Shown here in pieces: positions 11,977 through 23,016 of a DNA stretch of 64,000 nucleotides. The position numbers and the translations under genes are program-made. The notes below the pieces were generated by a model. It searched no databases and was not told the DNA's origin. It saw only the letters and a program-made list of their open reading frames with translations. Every line of letters starts with the position of its first letter. The stretch's first letter is position 1. This stretch comes from Entomortierella parvispora (taxonomy: Eukaryota > Mortierellomycota > Mortierellomycetes > Mortierellales > Mortierellaceae). The stretch spans positions 1,984,001 to 2,048,000 of the forward strand of contig OY752145.1 in the NCBI GenBank assembly GCA_963573315.1, read 5' to 3'.

Positions 11977-12089
11977 AAACTCGAAAAGGAAACTTGGTGG
12001 AAAGCATGGTCGAAAACTTGGTCACTCTATTTTTTTTGGTAACGGAAAAAAAAAAGAACAACAGCTTGTAGATGGATATTTCTTTTGTG

Positions 12090-12095
12090 TTTATT
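12090..12095 (-). promoter_or_regulatory. Polyadenylation signal candidate of ATP-citrate lyase
   Basis: AATAAA on the minus strand about 80 bases beyond the lyase stop codon. Confidence 0.5.
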
Positions 12096-12175
12096 TTACA
12101 GACGATGCACAGATGAAAGAAGAAAAGGGCATGTAATATATATGGGTAGGTGATGAACAACGAGAAAGATTTTTC

Positions 12176-15100
12176 TTAAGCCTTCTTGTTGATCGAGTCC
12201 AAGGAAGCGACGGTTCTTCCAAGCTCGTTACCGGGAGTCAAGTACGAGATATCATCCCAAGGATGTCTGTAAAGACCCTGCTTGAGCCTCTTCTGATCCA
12301 AGTAATGACCAATGAAACCAATGGAGCGACCCAAGACAAAGAGACCGTTCAAAGTACCAATCTTGATGTACTCCTCAGCCTCCTCGCGCGTGAAGGCGCC
12401 AGAGTTGCGCAAAAGATCCACAAACAAGATACCGATGGCACCATCGACGTTCAAGATCAAGTTGTCCTTCTTGGAGGTGGTGATGTTCTCGACCTGAAGG
12501 GCATAGTCCAGGACAGGGGTCGAGGGGAAATGCTTCTTGGCATACTCTTTGATGATCTCGACACGCAAATCAGGGTTGGTTCTCGACTTGATCTTGTGGC
12601 CAATACCGAGAATCAACTTGTTTTGCTTGCGCATCACGGAAACGAACTCGCGAGGGGTCAAGGACTTGTCATAGGCAGACGAGAACTGCTCGGCGGCTCC
12701 ATCCAAGGCACCTCCGAAACGGTCACCAATGGTCAAGAGACCAGCGCAAAGCGAGGACACGAGATCCTTACCGGCACGGGCGGTGACGATGGTGTTGTGG
12801 GCACCCGAGACGGCAGGACCGTGATCGGCTGTAAGCATGAGAACCATCTCGATAAACTTGCAGGCATAGTCGGGAAGACGACGCTTGAACCACAAGAGAG
12901 AGAGAACACCACCGATACCGATATCCTCCTTGAAGACATCCGAGATGCGCATGCCAGCGTACAACAATTCCTGTCCACGGTCATCGCAAATGGTCGACAC
13001 GAACGAGGCAGGCTTACGGACCAAGCCCAACTCCTGGGCCCAAGAGTAATCGATGGGGATCTTGGGGGTCTCGGGCTCGGACTTGAGCTGGATCACACCC
13101 TTCTTGACAAGACCCTGGAAGGTCTGGCTCAAGACCAAAGGCAACTTCTCAAAGGTCTCGGGGACGACGACACCGGCGGCACGAAGGGCCTTGTTCTTGG
13201 CATCGGCGGTCTCGAGATCAGACTGGGCCAAGGCACCAGCGTGTCCGAACTGGACCTCAGTGGCAAACATCTTGGCGCAAGTACCAATGCACCAGGCAAT
13301 GACGGGCTTGCGAATGGTGCCGTTCTTGATGGCCTCGCAGACCTTGTACTCCTCCACACCTCCGACCTCACCGAGCAAGACCAACATCTTGCAGTTGGGG
13401 TCGTTCTCATAGCGGAGCAAGTGATCAATGAAGGTCGAACCGGGGTAACGATCACCACCAATGGCGACTCCCTCGTACACACCATCGGTCGTTCGCGAGA
13501 TGATGTTGTTCAACTCGTTGGACATACCGCCAGACTTTGAGACGTAGGCGACAGAACCGGAACGGTACAACTTTGACGAAACAATGTTGTCCATCATACC
13601 ACCAGTGTTTCCAATCTTGAAGCAGCCGGGCTTGATACCTCCGACGGTGGCTGGTCCAATGATCAACACATCCTTGGCCTTGGCCTCCCACAAGATCTGA
13701 CGAGCACGACGCTCAGGGACACCCTCAGCAATGATCGAGACAGTCTTGATCTGATCCGAATGCTTCAAGATGTCAACAGTGGACTGGTAAACGGAACGGC
13801 ACGAGGCAAAGTTGACAACAGTATCGACCTCGGGGAACTTGGCCGTGGCCTCCTCCAAGGTGGTGTAGACGGGCAAGAGAGTCTCCTTGGTACCCCAGTA
13901 GAACTTTTGGACGTGAGCGCCACCGAAGGGGTAGATCATGGCAGCGACCGAGGGGGTCTCGCGCTTGCAGATGAAGTCGAAATCGAGCATTCCCTGGACA
14001 GCACGGGGCTGCATACCATAGATGAACGAGCGCGTCTGGGCAGTGAAGGGGACGTTGGCATCATGAACCTTGCTGTCGGCGCTGGCATCGCTAAAGTAGG
14101 TCATGCGCTCAGTGGCGGGGGGAGTACCAGCGCGAGAGGCAGGGGCAGTGGGGGCAGGGGTGTTCAAGTTGGAGTTGGTGCCCAACAACTGATCCTGCAA
14201 CAAGTTGCCAGAGGAGGCGTTTCCAGAGGCAGCGGCCGAGGCAGCGACCATGTCGTCCGAAGGCTTACCGGTCAAGGCCAAAGGCACAATCTCGGTAATG
14301 TGGGTCTCAGGTCCAAAGACCTGAATCTCCACTCCCAAGGACTCGCCCAACTGACGCATGGAACGAAGACCCTCCTGGTAGTTGGGACCACCGCGACGGA
14401 CAAAGATACGGACCTTGTGAGCGATCAAAGGCTGCTTGAACTCTGTCAAGGCGCGGACAATACCCTTGAAGGTCGAAGCGACGTTGGTAAAGTTGGCAAT
14501 GCCTCCTCCGATGATCAAGACCTTGCCCTCGGGGTGAGGGACGGGGTTGCGAGTCATCAAGTCCAAAATCGTCTTTGCGTACTCGTAAGTCTGAGTCTCG
14601 GTGGGGGCACCAGAGTACTCACCATAGTTGGCGAGCTCGTCAGCCTGACCAAGAGCAGCGATGGCGTCACTGTAAACGACCGAGGCACCACCTCCGGCAA
14701 CCATGGTCCAGATACGACCGTCCTTGTTCAAGATGGTCAACTTGAGCGAAGCTCCAGTCTTGGAGTCCAGTTCCTGGACATAGGCTTCCTCCTTGGTCAA
14801 CTCACGACCGAAAGGGGCGGGGAAATCCATGCCGGGACCAGCATCAGCACCGGTTGCAGCGGCGACGACACCAGCAATTCCAATGTTCTGGGGAGCTCTG
14901 GCAATGGCCCACTTGGGACCGGCCTCGAACTCGGCAGTCTGATCCAACTTTGCGGCCAAATCCAAGTAGTAAACACGAGCAGGCTCGTCCTCGGTGGGGT
15001 CCAAGACCACCAAGGGGTTGATCTCGAGGTAAGTGAAGTGCAAGTCAATGTAGACGGCGTAAAGACGGGAAATGAAATCGACCAGGACATCGTGCTTGGC

Positions 15101-16315
15101 CTCGGGGACGTGAACCAAGAGAGCAGAGCGGATAGCCTCGGCGGTGGGGAAGGCGTCCTGGACCTTGACCTGGAGCTTCAAAGCCTTGGCATCGACATCA
15201 CCAACCTCGATACCACCCTCGTGTGTGAACAAGATGTTGTCGCCATCGCGGTCCGAGTTGATGCAAATGTAGTACTCGGTGTTGGAAGGATGGGGGATGA
15301 AGGGCTCGACCAAGAAGGTCTTGAGGACACCGGCAACAGAGTCAACCTGTGGTAAGAAGAAACAGCCAAAAAGAAAAAGAAAGAAAAAAGTTAGAAGGCC
15401 TGGTTGCTGAGTGGTTGTCTGATAGCACCAAAGATAGAACTGAAGAGCAATGGGCTTTGCTTTGCTTTGCCCCCAAAGGAACAACACGGGCGAAAATTAA
15501 CCTTAAAGAGAATAGAGAAAAGATCATGCCATTTCCCCTGCTTGCCTCGCTTCAAGGGAATGATCCCATCTTTGCGTACAATACTATTTTGTTTCCATTA
15601 TCCACGGACACAGATCATTTACACCTCACCATGCCATTCACTTAAATGAAGAACCCACGCGGCTTTTTGTTTTTTTCCCTTCATTTTGAGCAATATGAGT
15701 AACCGCCGTAAAGAGACACGCACGGAAATGTCATCCCATTCTCGTCGCCCGCCTCCTCTCGTGCGTGTTTAATTTTCTTTTTGCCTGGGTCACACAAACC
15801 GAGCGGAGGGGCTCGGGGCACAGAGTAAAAAGTAACCCATCAAAAATGTAGCCCGATTGAAAAGAAATAGTCCGTCCGACCTTCCCACACAGCCAGATCG
15901 ACCGCCAAAAAAATGTAAAGAAAGTAAAAGTAAGAGAAAAAGCGAACGAACAACTTACCAAAACATCCTTGGCAGCATGCTTCTCGATCCAGGCACGCGC
16001 TTCGGCCCAGTCTGCGTTCAAGAGCAACAATCCAGACTTGCCACGACGCTTGATCAACTGATCGGGCTTGGCGACCAACTTGTGGGTCAACAACCAAGGG
16101 TGCTGAACCTCCAATTGATCCAAAGTGGAGCGGACCGACTGGTCAAAGAGAACCTGATCTCTCAAGAGCGAGGTATCGATGGAGACGTGGGCCAGACGAG
16201 TCGTGGGCTGGATGAATTTGGAAGACGAGCTTTCCGTTGAGGGAACAACGACTCTGTGGAGCCAATGGGCCAAGAGGAGCTTTCCATCGTATTCGCGAAC
16301 GGCTTTGGCAGACAT
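12176..16315 (-). CDS. ATP-citrate lyase, single-chain (animal-like fused form)
   Basis: Two exons, 16315-15959 and 15346-12176 (612-base intron, GTAAGT...CACAG), encode 1175 residues. The N-terminal part is the ATP-grasp/citrate-binding region ([12 protein letters not shown] start; [19 protein letters not shown]). The CoA-ligase part contains FGHAGA at about residue 820, whose His is the phosphorylated catalytic residue (His760 in human). The C-terminal citrate-synthase-like part has [14 protein letters not shown] and ALQVEN. A Ser/Ala/Pro-rich insert of about 70 residues sits between the two halves, where the animal enzyme carries its regulatory linker. The enzyme splits cytosolic citrate with ATP and CoA to acetyl-CoA and oxaloacetate, feeding fatty acid and sterol synthesis. 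Ascomycetes use two genes instead. It is divergent from the cytidylate kinase. Confidence 0.97.
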
Positions 16316-17477
16316 GATATATATATAAGGTGATTAAAAAGGTGAGAGAATTAAGCAAGAAGGATGACAAGCGAAAGTAGTATGTGCAAGAAGGGTGAAA
16401 GGGGCAATTGGTATACAAGGAAGGAGATAACGATGCGGAGGAGGAGAGAAAGGAGAGTAGAGTAAAGGTATGCGTGAATGGTCGAGGAAGAGGAAAGAAG
16501 AGTGAGAGTGAAAGAGAAAAAGAAGAGATGCCAAGGAGGAGGAAATCGGGACGATATTTAAAGGAGATGTCTTGTCGGTGAGGATCGAACCATGGCCAAC
16601 AACGAATTATCCCAAAAGTGGACTGATCGACCCAACGAACCAGAAAACAAAAAAATGTTGACCCACGGAGCACCCTTGCGATGGTGGGTCAGTGGCCTGT
16701 CTTTTGCTTTTGTTAAAACTACTCAAGTGCAGGGAAACCACTTCAACGCTGGGGTGGATCTCATTTTTGTTTTTGCATAGAGATAGTGCAGTACTGATAC
16801 CGGTTCAAATTGTGCCTATCGTACTCCCATATCGTCAGTCAGACAAGATCAAAAAAAAAAAGAAAAAAAAAGAAAAAAAGTCCACAGCAAACAGGCGCAA
16901 GACCAAGACCACTGACGATGAGCAACAGCAAAGAGAGACCGAACCCAAAGCGCGCCACTTGACCCACCAATGATAAGTCCAGAGTGGCAATTTGAAGAAT
17001 TTGAAGGGTGTATCCGTGTGTTGCCATCTATTGAATAACTTGGCCGCTTCTCAGCTCAGACGCCGATAGGTCAAGGCTGGCTATCAGTTGGTCCAAAATA
17101 AAAAAAATTGCCCTTTGTCACCCCCATGAAACTCTATTGTGGGCTTGCTGCACCCAACTGAACCCACCGCACCGCCCACACGACACACAGCAAAATAAAA
17201 TCCCACTTCCCAGGCGTCAATCCGACCCGCATTCAGGCGACCTACACCAACATCGTCTGCCATCTTGAGTCAAGCAAAAGGGCCCACCTTCCTGCAAAGG
17301 CAAGCAAAAAAGTATCCAAAAAATAAAAAAAAGTCGTTGGGTCAACCGCAGTTTCTCGCTCCCCCAAACAAAAAAAATCAAGAGTCACATGACCCATCGT
17401 TTTTTTTGGTGGCAACACTCACAAACACACCAGCCCAGCCACCATGCCCGCTTGCATGCGCACTTCAGACCGCAACA
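16316..17477. promoter_or_regulatory. Divergent intergenic region, ATP-citrate lyase / cytidylate kinase
   Basis: About 1.16 kb. An AT-only run (ATATATATATA) sits directly before the lyase ATG and is probably leader and not a TATA box. GA-rich sequence covers 16400-16560 and an A-rich run 16850-16880. No gene or convincing tRNA is seen. Confidence 0.5.
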
Positions 17478-18481
17478 ATGACATTCGGAACCCTGATTCG
17501 CCGAGCCTACTCGACTGCCACTAGCACTGGGGCACGGACCCGACCTTTCCAGATCGCCATCGATGGCCCCTCTGCTTCGGGAAAGAGTACGACACCCTTG
17601 GATCCATCCGTTTTTGTAGTTCTGCCAAAAGCTACACAAACACCACACTGACCCAGCGTGATTATTTGCAGGCACAACAGCTCGGATAGTGGCTCAGCGG
17701 CTTGGGTTCGACTACATTGACACGGGAGCGTTCTACCGATGTGTAAGAGCTCCCCAATAGGAAATCGTGTGATCTCTTCATTCGTCCTGTCAACTGACAA
17801 ACCCTTTCAATAATCCGACAGGTTACGTTGTCTGCTCTTCAAAAGGGTGTTGATCCATCAGAGAGCAAAAATATTTCCAGAATATCAGCCCTGGCAGCCG
17901 ATGCCAAAATTGATCTGAAGACAGAGTTTCACGCTTCTGCTTCAACCTTGCCTACTACACGCGTCTTTCTTGACTCCAAGGATGTCTCGTCTGATATCAG
18001 GACCAGCAACGTGTCCAAGCACGTCTCTGTTGTGGCCGCTATCCCTTCTGTTCGTCAATCTGTCGTGCAAAAAGTCCGAGCCCTGGGTGCAGATGACGTT
18101 GACAACTCTGCAAAAGAATCACAACAAAAAACGTCCTCCTCCATAACACCATCACGAGCAGGTCTTGTTATGGATGGTCGAGACATTGGTACTGCAGTCT
18201 TGACACATGCAGATCTCAAAGTCTTTCTCGTTGCTGATAGTCATGTTCGAGCTGTCAGGAGACTGGAAGAACTTAAGAGAAATGGTAGTCAGGAGGCGCT
18301 CATGGATGTAAAGCAGGTTCAGGAGGATCTAGAAAGACGAGATGAATCAGATAGAACAAGAAAAGTTTCACCTCTCCGCAAGGCAGAAGACGCAATTGAG
18401 CTGGACACCTCCAACCTGACAATCGAGCAACAAGTCGACTTTATCGTGAAGGAGGCACTCCGTCGTCAAGGCAAAGTCTAG
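17478..18481 (+). CDS. Bacterial-type cytidylate (CMP/dCMP) kinase with predicted mitochondrial presequence
   Basis: Three exons, 17478-17586, 17672-17742 and 17822-18481, encode 279 residues. The Walker A loop GPSASGKS (30-37) follows an Arg/Ser/Thr-rich N-terminus with RRAYSTA, which looks like a mitochondrial processing site. The order of motifs is that of bacterial Cmk and not of eukaryotic UMP/CMP kinase: DYIDTGAFYR, then FLDSKDVSSDIRTSNVS, MDGRDIGTAV, RRLEEL, ERRDESDRTRKVSPLRKAEDAIELDTSNLTIEQ. A Ser/Lys-rich insert of about 25 residues precedes MDGRD. It phosphorylates CMP and dCMP with ATP. Introns and the presequence show it is a resident nuclear gene. It converges with GPN2, with 132 bases between stops. 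Confidence 0.9.
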
Positions 18482-18613
18482 GCTCCATGGCGATCATTCT
18501 TTGCTGCATTCCATTCACTCATCGTATATCATTAAACAAGCATATTGTCAGATACGTAATTGTCAGAGAAATCATGAATTTCTTTAATTTGTATGATACA
18601 TGTCAAAGTAGAC

Positions 18614-20012
18614 TTATTCGTCCATAAACGCAACTCGTTTCTTGCTATCGTCCTTCATATCGACCTCACCAATGACTTCAACCGATGCGCCATTGTCGCC
18701 TTCAGCCATACTCACGTCGGTATTCTCTTTTTCCTCCTTGTATTCCCTTGCGAATTTCTCGAGATCCGCATTGGAGTCATCCCAATCATCCATATACCGC
18801 TCCTGGACATCATGAACCGTGCTATCCCATTCTGATCCTGATCGCATTGCTGTCATCAGAATACTTTCGTTGGCTTCTTCAAGTCCACCAAAGACATAAC
18901 CCCCAGCCTTGTCGATCGCCCGAACCACTTTTGTGACCGACTCCTTGTCCTGAATGCATAAAGTCTCGAATCCTACGAGTCCGAAGCTCTCGATCAGATC
19001 ACACATAGCCTCGTTCAGTTGTTGGAACTTGGCCATGAAGGGGTCCTGGTTCAGGTGATATTGTAGGAAGCTGAGATCTGACACATTTGTGTAAAAATCC
19101 AGTGCCATGGGTAGTCGTCCATATGTTTCAATTAGATCGACCTTGGAAAGGACATTCACATGAGGAAGTTCGAGTTGAAGCATGGTCTTGAGCGAGAGCA
19201 AAAGCACAGAGATGTATTTCGCCGCATCCGTGCAGTAATGAGAGTCCACGAGGTGTACACAGCACAGCTATTATCAGAAAGAAAGTAGAGAAAGTTAACC
19301 AGAGTCAATATTCTGGCAACATTACAAATTCGCTACATCCGCAGCAGTTTTCAGCTCCGTCTTTTTATGCCAACAACAGGCAACAAGCATACCCTGTAGC
19401 CGATCTTTTCCAGCCTGGCGATGATTCTCTTCATGGCATCGTTGTGAGTGTAAAGTTCGACTTGTCCAGGGCAATCAAAGACGATATAATCATCTCCGCA
19501 AGCCTTGAGCTTCTCCTCGAGCCAATCCATATTATCGGCCAGATATTCCATGCAATAGATGATGCCTCCATTTGGTCCCAGCTGCAGGTTCTCCATTGTA
19601 TCCTCGAGTGAAATCAATTCCAGAATCGAGATGTCGGTTGGGTAAGGCAGCGTCTCGTTGGCAGGATCAAGGTTCACAATGGTGGTCTTTCTACATGGGA
19701 CAAAAGTAGCAAGATATCGGAAATGTCAGCCATCAAGACATCGTGGATGTCTTCTTTTTTCATGCGTCAAGTAAGATGATAATAGTAGTATAATAGCCTG
19801 TTGCTCGTTACCTCTCCATACCGTTCAGGAACTGGTACATGCCATTGCAGTATGTGGTTTTACCAGAGCCTGGAGGGCCTATTACGACCTGCATAATTTC
19901 AAACGGATGTGATCAGTCTTCAAAAGCAACTTTGACAATGCCAGTTTCCATTAGAGACATAGGACATGGGATATTGGTTGAGGTACAGGCTTCGTACCTG
20001 CGCGAATGGCAT
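18614..20012 (-). CDS. GPN2: GPN-loop GTPase 2
   Basis: Four exons on the minus strand, 20012-19998, 19888-19812, 19690-19393 and 19267-18614, encode 347 residues. The first exon has only five codons (MPFAQ). Motifs: P-loop [11 protein letters not shown] (9-19), NLDPAN (37-42), the diagnostic GPN loop at 69-71 ([14 protein letters not shown]), DCPGQVEL (G3), [10 protein letters not shown], and NVLSKVDL (G4). GPN GTPases act as dimers in cytoplasmic assembly and nuclear import of RNA polymerases, and GPN2 is the Gpn2/YOR262W type. The last 60 residues are acidic and variable. All splice sites are GT-AG with matching phase. The gene is divergent from the GATA factor. Confidence 0.93.
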
Positions 20013-20829
20013 GTTGTATGAGGGTTCACGGGGAGTAATTCGACAGAAAGCAAAGAGTCGAGCCTGTGATGCAACAAAGAACATGAACCTCGCAACGGCA
20101 GCGCAATTGACAGGAAGAGCCGCTTGCGATGGACCCTTAAGGGTTCACTTTTGCACGCCACCAATGTCGTTTTTGGAGAGACTTGCACACGACCCGCACT
20201 CGACTACATATGATGACGGCTCCCCTTCCATGAAACACACGATAGCATACTACTCGTGCGAGTGGAGAGAGCGAGCGAGCGAGCGACGAGATAGAAAGCA
20301 ACACCCCTGGGAGAAGGGGGACCCACGCTGAAGTGTGCCCTCAAGCCGACACGTGAGTGGTTGTCACTTTGTACGTATGCGCTGTCATGCTGCATCTATC
20401 CAGCACGTACGCAGATTCGCCATCGGACGACTCGGGTGCGAGGAGCGAGGAGAGACGAGACAGACAGACGAGAGGCGAGACGAGAGAGGTCCTTTTCTTT
20501 TGTGCCCCTCCGCCCTTTTTTCATCTTTTCTTTCTTCTCTCTTCATCCCCATCCTCTCATCCAAGCGCTGACCCCGCTTCACCAGCATCCTCTCTGATCC
20601 GATTCATCGTCTGATTCAGGAGAGATTGATCATTTACTCTTCCCATCCAACCTTGCCCCTGTTGTTGCCGCACCTCCATTGGCAACAACCATCTGCGCCC
20701 TTTTTTCTTTTTCCCACCTCGCTCGATCTATTTACACCCCTTTCTCTTCACTAGACCCTAACCGACAGGCACTCTAGCTGAACCCTTTCTCTACCACTTT
20801 CTTTTTTTTCTTCTTTTATTCTTATTACA

Positions 20830-20883
20830 ATGGCTTACTTCTACCTTACCTCCGGAGGCCACGTTGGCCGTGAAGTCGATTGA
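20830..20883 (+). CDS. Upstream ORF (17 codons) in the GATA-factor leader
   Basis: ATG in good context (ACAATGG: A at -3, G at +4) opens a frame MAYFYLTSGGHVGREVD that stops at 20881-20883, about 350 bases before the main ATG. If the leader starts upstream of it, ribosomes would meet this frame first, so it could restrain translation of the GATA factor. It could also be outside the transcript. Inference only. Confidence 0.35.
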   Translation: MAYFYLTSGGHVGREVD

Positions 20884-20917
20884 TCACACGCGGAATAGTA
20901 CGAAATCCGAACCTCAA

Positions 20918-20961
<44 letters not shown>
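20918..20961 (+). repeat. ACT trinucleotide microsatellite
   Basis: About 14 units of ACT followed by CAA-type units, in the leader of the GATA-factor gene between the upstream ORF and the main start codon. Confidence 0.9.
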
Positions 20962-21231
20962 AACAACAACCACAACTGCCCTATCTCCAACCGCCCACTA
21001 CAACCCTCCACAACCCTCGAACCAGCCTCTCTTCACCATCCTCGTCATCATCAGCACACAACAATATCAGCAACTACAACAATTGCCCTCTCTCCCGCTC
21101 CCGACTCCATCTCGAACCATCCAACAGCCCCCTTTATCAACTCCACCAGTCGGTCTCTCCACCGAGTCACAAACGCAAAAAAAAAAATTCGCTCACCTTT
21201 AAATCGACTTTTTAACCCTATCGATATCGAC

Positions 21232-23016
21232 ATGTTTGCCGCTCTCACCTCGCCCAGCGCGACCCACGCCAGCGCCTCCTCCTGGCTCGACGACAGCCAC
21301 GACATGCTCCTCTCCAACCAGGACGTGCTCGACTACACCTCTTTCTCCGACGACTCGCACTCGCCCGTCCTCTCAATCGAGTCCTTTGCCTCGCAGCAGC
21401 ACAGCCCTGACTTAGGCGCCTACTGCTTCCAGGACTTTGCTCCTCTCTCGCCCTCTGCCGTGCACGACCAGCAGGATCAGGCCCTGGCCTTCCCTAGCCT
21501 GACTGCCAATGTTCAGCTGCCATCCACTCCCTCCGAGGAGACTACCCGTCAAGCCGCCCTTTTGCATGCCTATCTTGCTGCTCAAAGCCAAGCCTACAAC
21601 CAGCAGCAGGAGCAACAGCGTTGGGACTTTGCTGTCGCGGCCCGTCTGGAACAGGAGAAAAAGCAGCAGGAGGAACAGGAAAGGATCAGGGCTCAGCAGC
21701 AGAAGGAACAGCAGGAGAAGCAGACCCTGTTGGCCAAGACCCAACAGGCTGATGCCGAGAGTCTCGCTCGCTATCTCGCGCAGATGCAGAAGGTCAAGAA
21801 CGAGGAACCTCAGTCGCAGGAGAACATGGAATGTATCGACGCACTCTCGGACTCTGTTGACTCGCCTTCGTCCCCTTCCCCCTCGTGCGCATCGTCCGTC
21901 ATGGCGGAACGCTCGCCCAGCCCTGAGGCCAACGTCGAATCCAAGTGCAATGGCTCCAAGTCGAACCGCCAGCTTATCTGCTTCAATTGCAATGTGACAC
22001 AGACTCCTCTTTGGCGCAGGACACCCGACCGCAAGCATTCTCTTTGCAACGCCTGTGGACTCTACTACAAGCAGTATGGTGCCCATCGTCCATTGAATGT
22101 TCGTCACAAGCTGCCTACTGTCCTTGCGGAGGCTCGTTTGAGCGCTCTTCCCTATGCGCGTCCTTCGAACCAGGGAACCCGTGCATCATCGCCATCTTCT
22201 GCCCAAGACTCCTCTGCCTCTTCTGACAGTGACTCTGACGTTGCTCCAGCTCTCAAGTCATTGCCCGACTTGACCAAGATGTACTCGGAGGCTTTGCTGC
22301 GTCCCCCAGCTCAGAAGACAACTCCACCTTTGATGACGGCTAAGCAAGGAATCGAGTGCGCCAATTGTTCCCAAACCCAGACCCCTCTGTGGCGCAAGAA
22401 CGATGCTGGAGAGCCTATCTGCAATGCCTGTGGATTGTACGCCAAGTTGCACCACCGTGACCGCCCTGTCACAATGCGCAAGTCCAAGATTACCCGTCGT
22501 CGCCGTGATTGGGGCGGTAACCTTGCCCACCAGGCTCAAGCTCAGGCCCAGGCATTGGCTTTTGTCCATGCCCAGGTCCAGGCCCAGGTCCAGGCCCAGG
22601 AGCAAGCCAAGTCAGCTGCCCCTCGCGATCAAGCCGCTTGCTCTGTTGAGTCCTCTATGATTGAGGAGATGTCCCGCCGTGCTCAAGAGCTGCAGAGTGT
22701 CCCAACTGTTTCCTCGCCCCATTCGAGTGACAGTGAGGACGATGATCATCATCAGCAGCAGCAGCAGCAGCAACAGCAGCAACAGCAGCCCCAAGGGCAG
22801 GCTCCTGCCGCACAGCCTGCAGCAAGTGTTGCGCAGAAGCTCTCTGGTAATCTGATTATGGACGAAAACAAGTTTTCGGACATGGTTGGACAGATGAACG
22901 CGCACCAGATGAACCGGTTCCTGTCAATCCTTGAGAGTCGTTGCGGTGTTCTTCGTAACCGCCTTTTGGCCAGCACGGAAACGAACGCTCAGTCCAACTT
23001 TGACCATCTCTTTTAA
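21232..23016 (+). CDS. Transcription factor with two GATA zinc fingers
   Basis: One exon of 594 residues. Finger 1 starts CFNCNVTQTPLWRR and ends CNACGLYYKQY (C-X2-C-X18-C-X2-C). Finger 2 starts CANCSQTQTPLWRK and ends CNACGLYAKLHHRDRP (C-X2-C-X17-C-X2-C), followed by the basic tail RKSKITRRRRD. The N-terminal 130 residues are Ser/Asp-rich, then comes a Gln/Glu-rich stretch likely to be helical. A polyQ run (DNA about 22755-22790) precedes a conserved-looking C-terminus (MDENKFSDMVGQMNAHQMN). It should bind HGATAR sites. The Cys-rich segment that siderophore-type GATA repressors (Sre/Urbs1) have between their fingers is missing, so that assignment is not supported; nitrogen, light or development roles stay open. 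AATAAA at 23123 may end the message. Confidence 0.92.
   Translation: MFAALTSPSATHASASSWLDDSHDMLLSNQDVLDYTSFSDDSHSPVLSIESFASQQHSPDLGAYCFQDFAPLSPSAVHDQQDQALAFPSLTANVQLPSTPSEETTRQAALLHAYLAAQSQAYNQQQEQQRWDFAVAARLEQEKKQQEEQERIRAQQQKEQQEKQTLLAKTQQADAESLARYLAQMQKVKNEEPQSQENMECIDALSDSVDSPSSPSPSCASSVMAERSPSPEANVESKCNGSKSNRQLICFNCNVTQTPLWRRTPDRKHSLCNACGLYYKQYGAHRPLNVRHKLPTVLAEARLSALPYARPSNQGTRASSPSSAQDSSASSDSDSDVAPALKSLPDLTKMYSEALLRPPAQKTTPPLMTAKQGIECANCSQTQTPLWRKNDAGEPICNACGLYAKLHHRDRPVTMRKSKITRRRRDWGGNLAHQAQAQAQALAFVHAQVQAQVQAQEQAKSAAPRDQAACSVESSMIEEMSRRAQELQSVPTVSSPHSSDSEDDDHHQQQQQQQQQQQQPQGQAPAAQPAASVAQKLSGNLIMDENKFSDMVGQMNAHQMNRFLSILESRCGVLRNRLLASTETNAQSNFDHLF

Larger units (their letters stand above)
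11214..12175. other. Convergent spacer between apyrase and ATP-citrate lyase
   Basis: Holds both 3' untranslated regions. The apyrase side has AATAAA at 11474-11479; the lyase side has AATAAA on the minus strand at 12095-12090. Between them lies a small repeated motif (AACTTGGTCG and its reverse complement, 11900-12025). No gene is supported. Confidence 0.6.
20013..21231. promoter_or_regulatory. GPN2 / GATA-factor divergent region and GATA-factor leader
   Basis: Holds a GA-rich stretch with GAGCGAGC repeats at 20268-20285, a CT-rich stretch at 20500-20810, a short upstream reading frame at 20830, an ACT microsatellite and an AC/CT-rich leader up to the GATA-factor ATG. Confidence 0.5.

Noticed and set aside
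12263-13540. Long open frames on the plus strand opposite ATP-citrate lyase (also 13760-15355)
   Set aside because: Composition is that of the antisense of a conserved, codon-biased gene; no family motif or splice context.
16570-16660. Possible tRNA on the minus strand upstream of ATP-citrate lyase (GGTTCGATCC like a B box)
   Set aside because: The T-stem and acceptor stem do not pair, and no anticodon arm fits the spacing.
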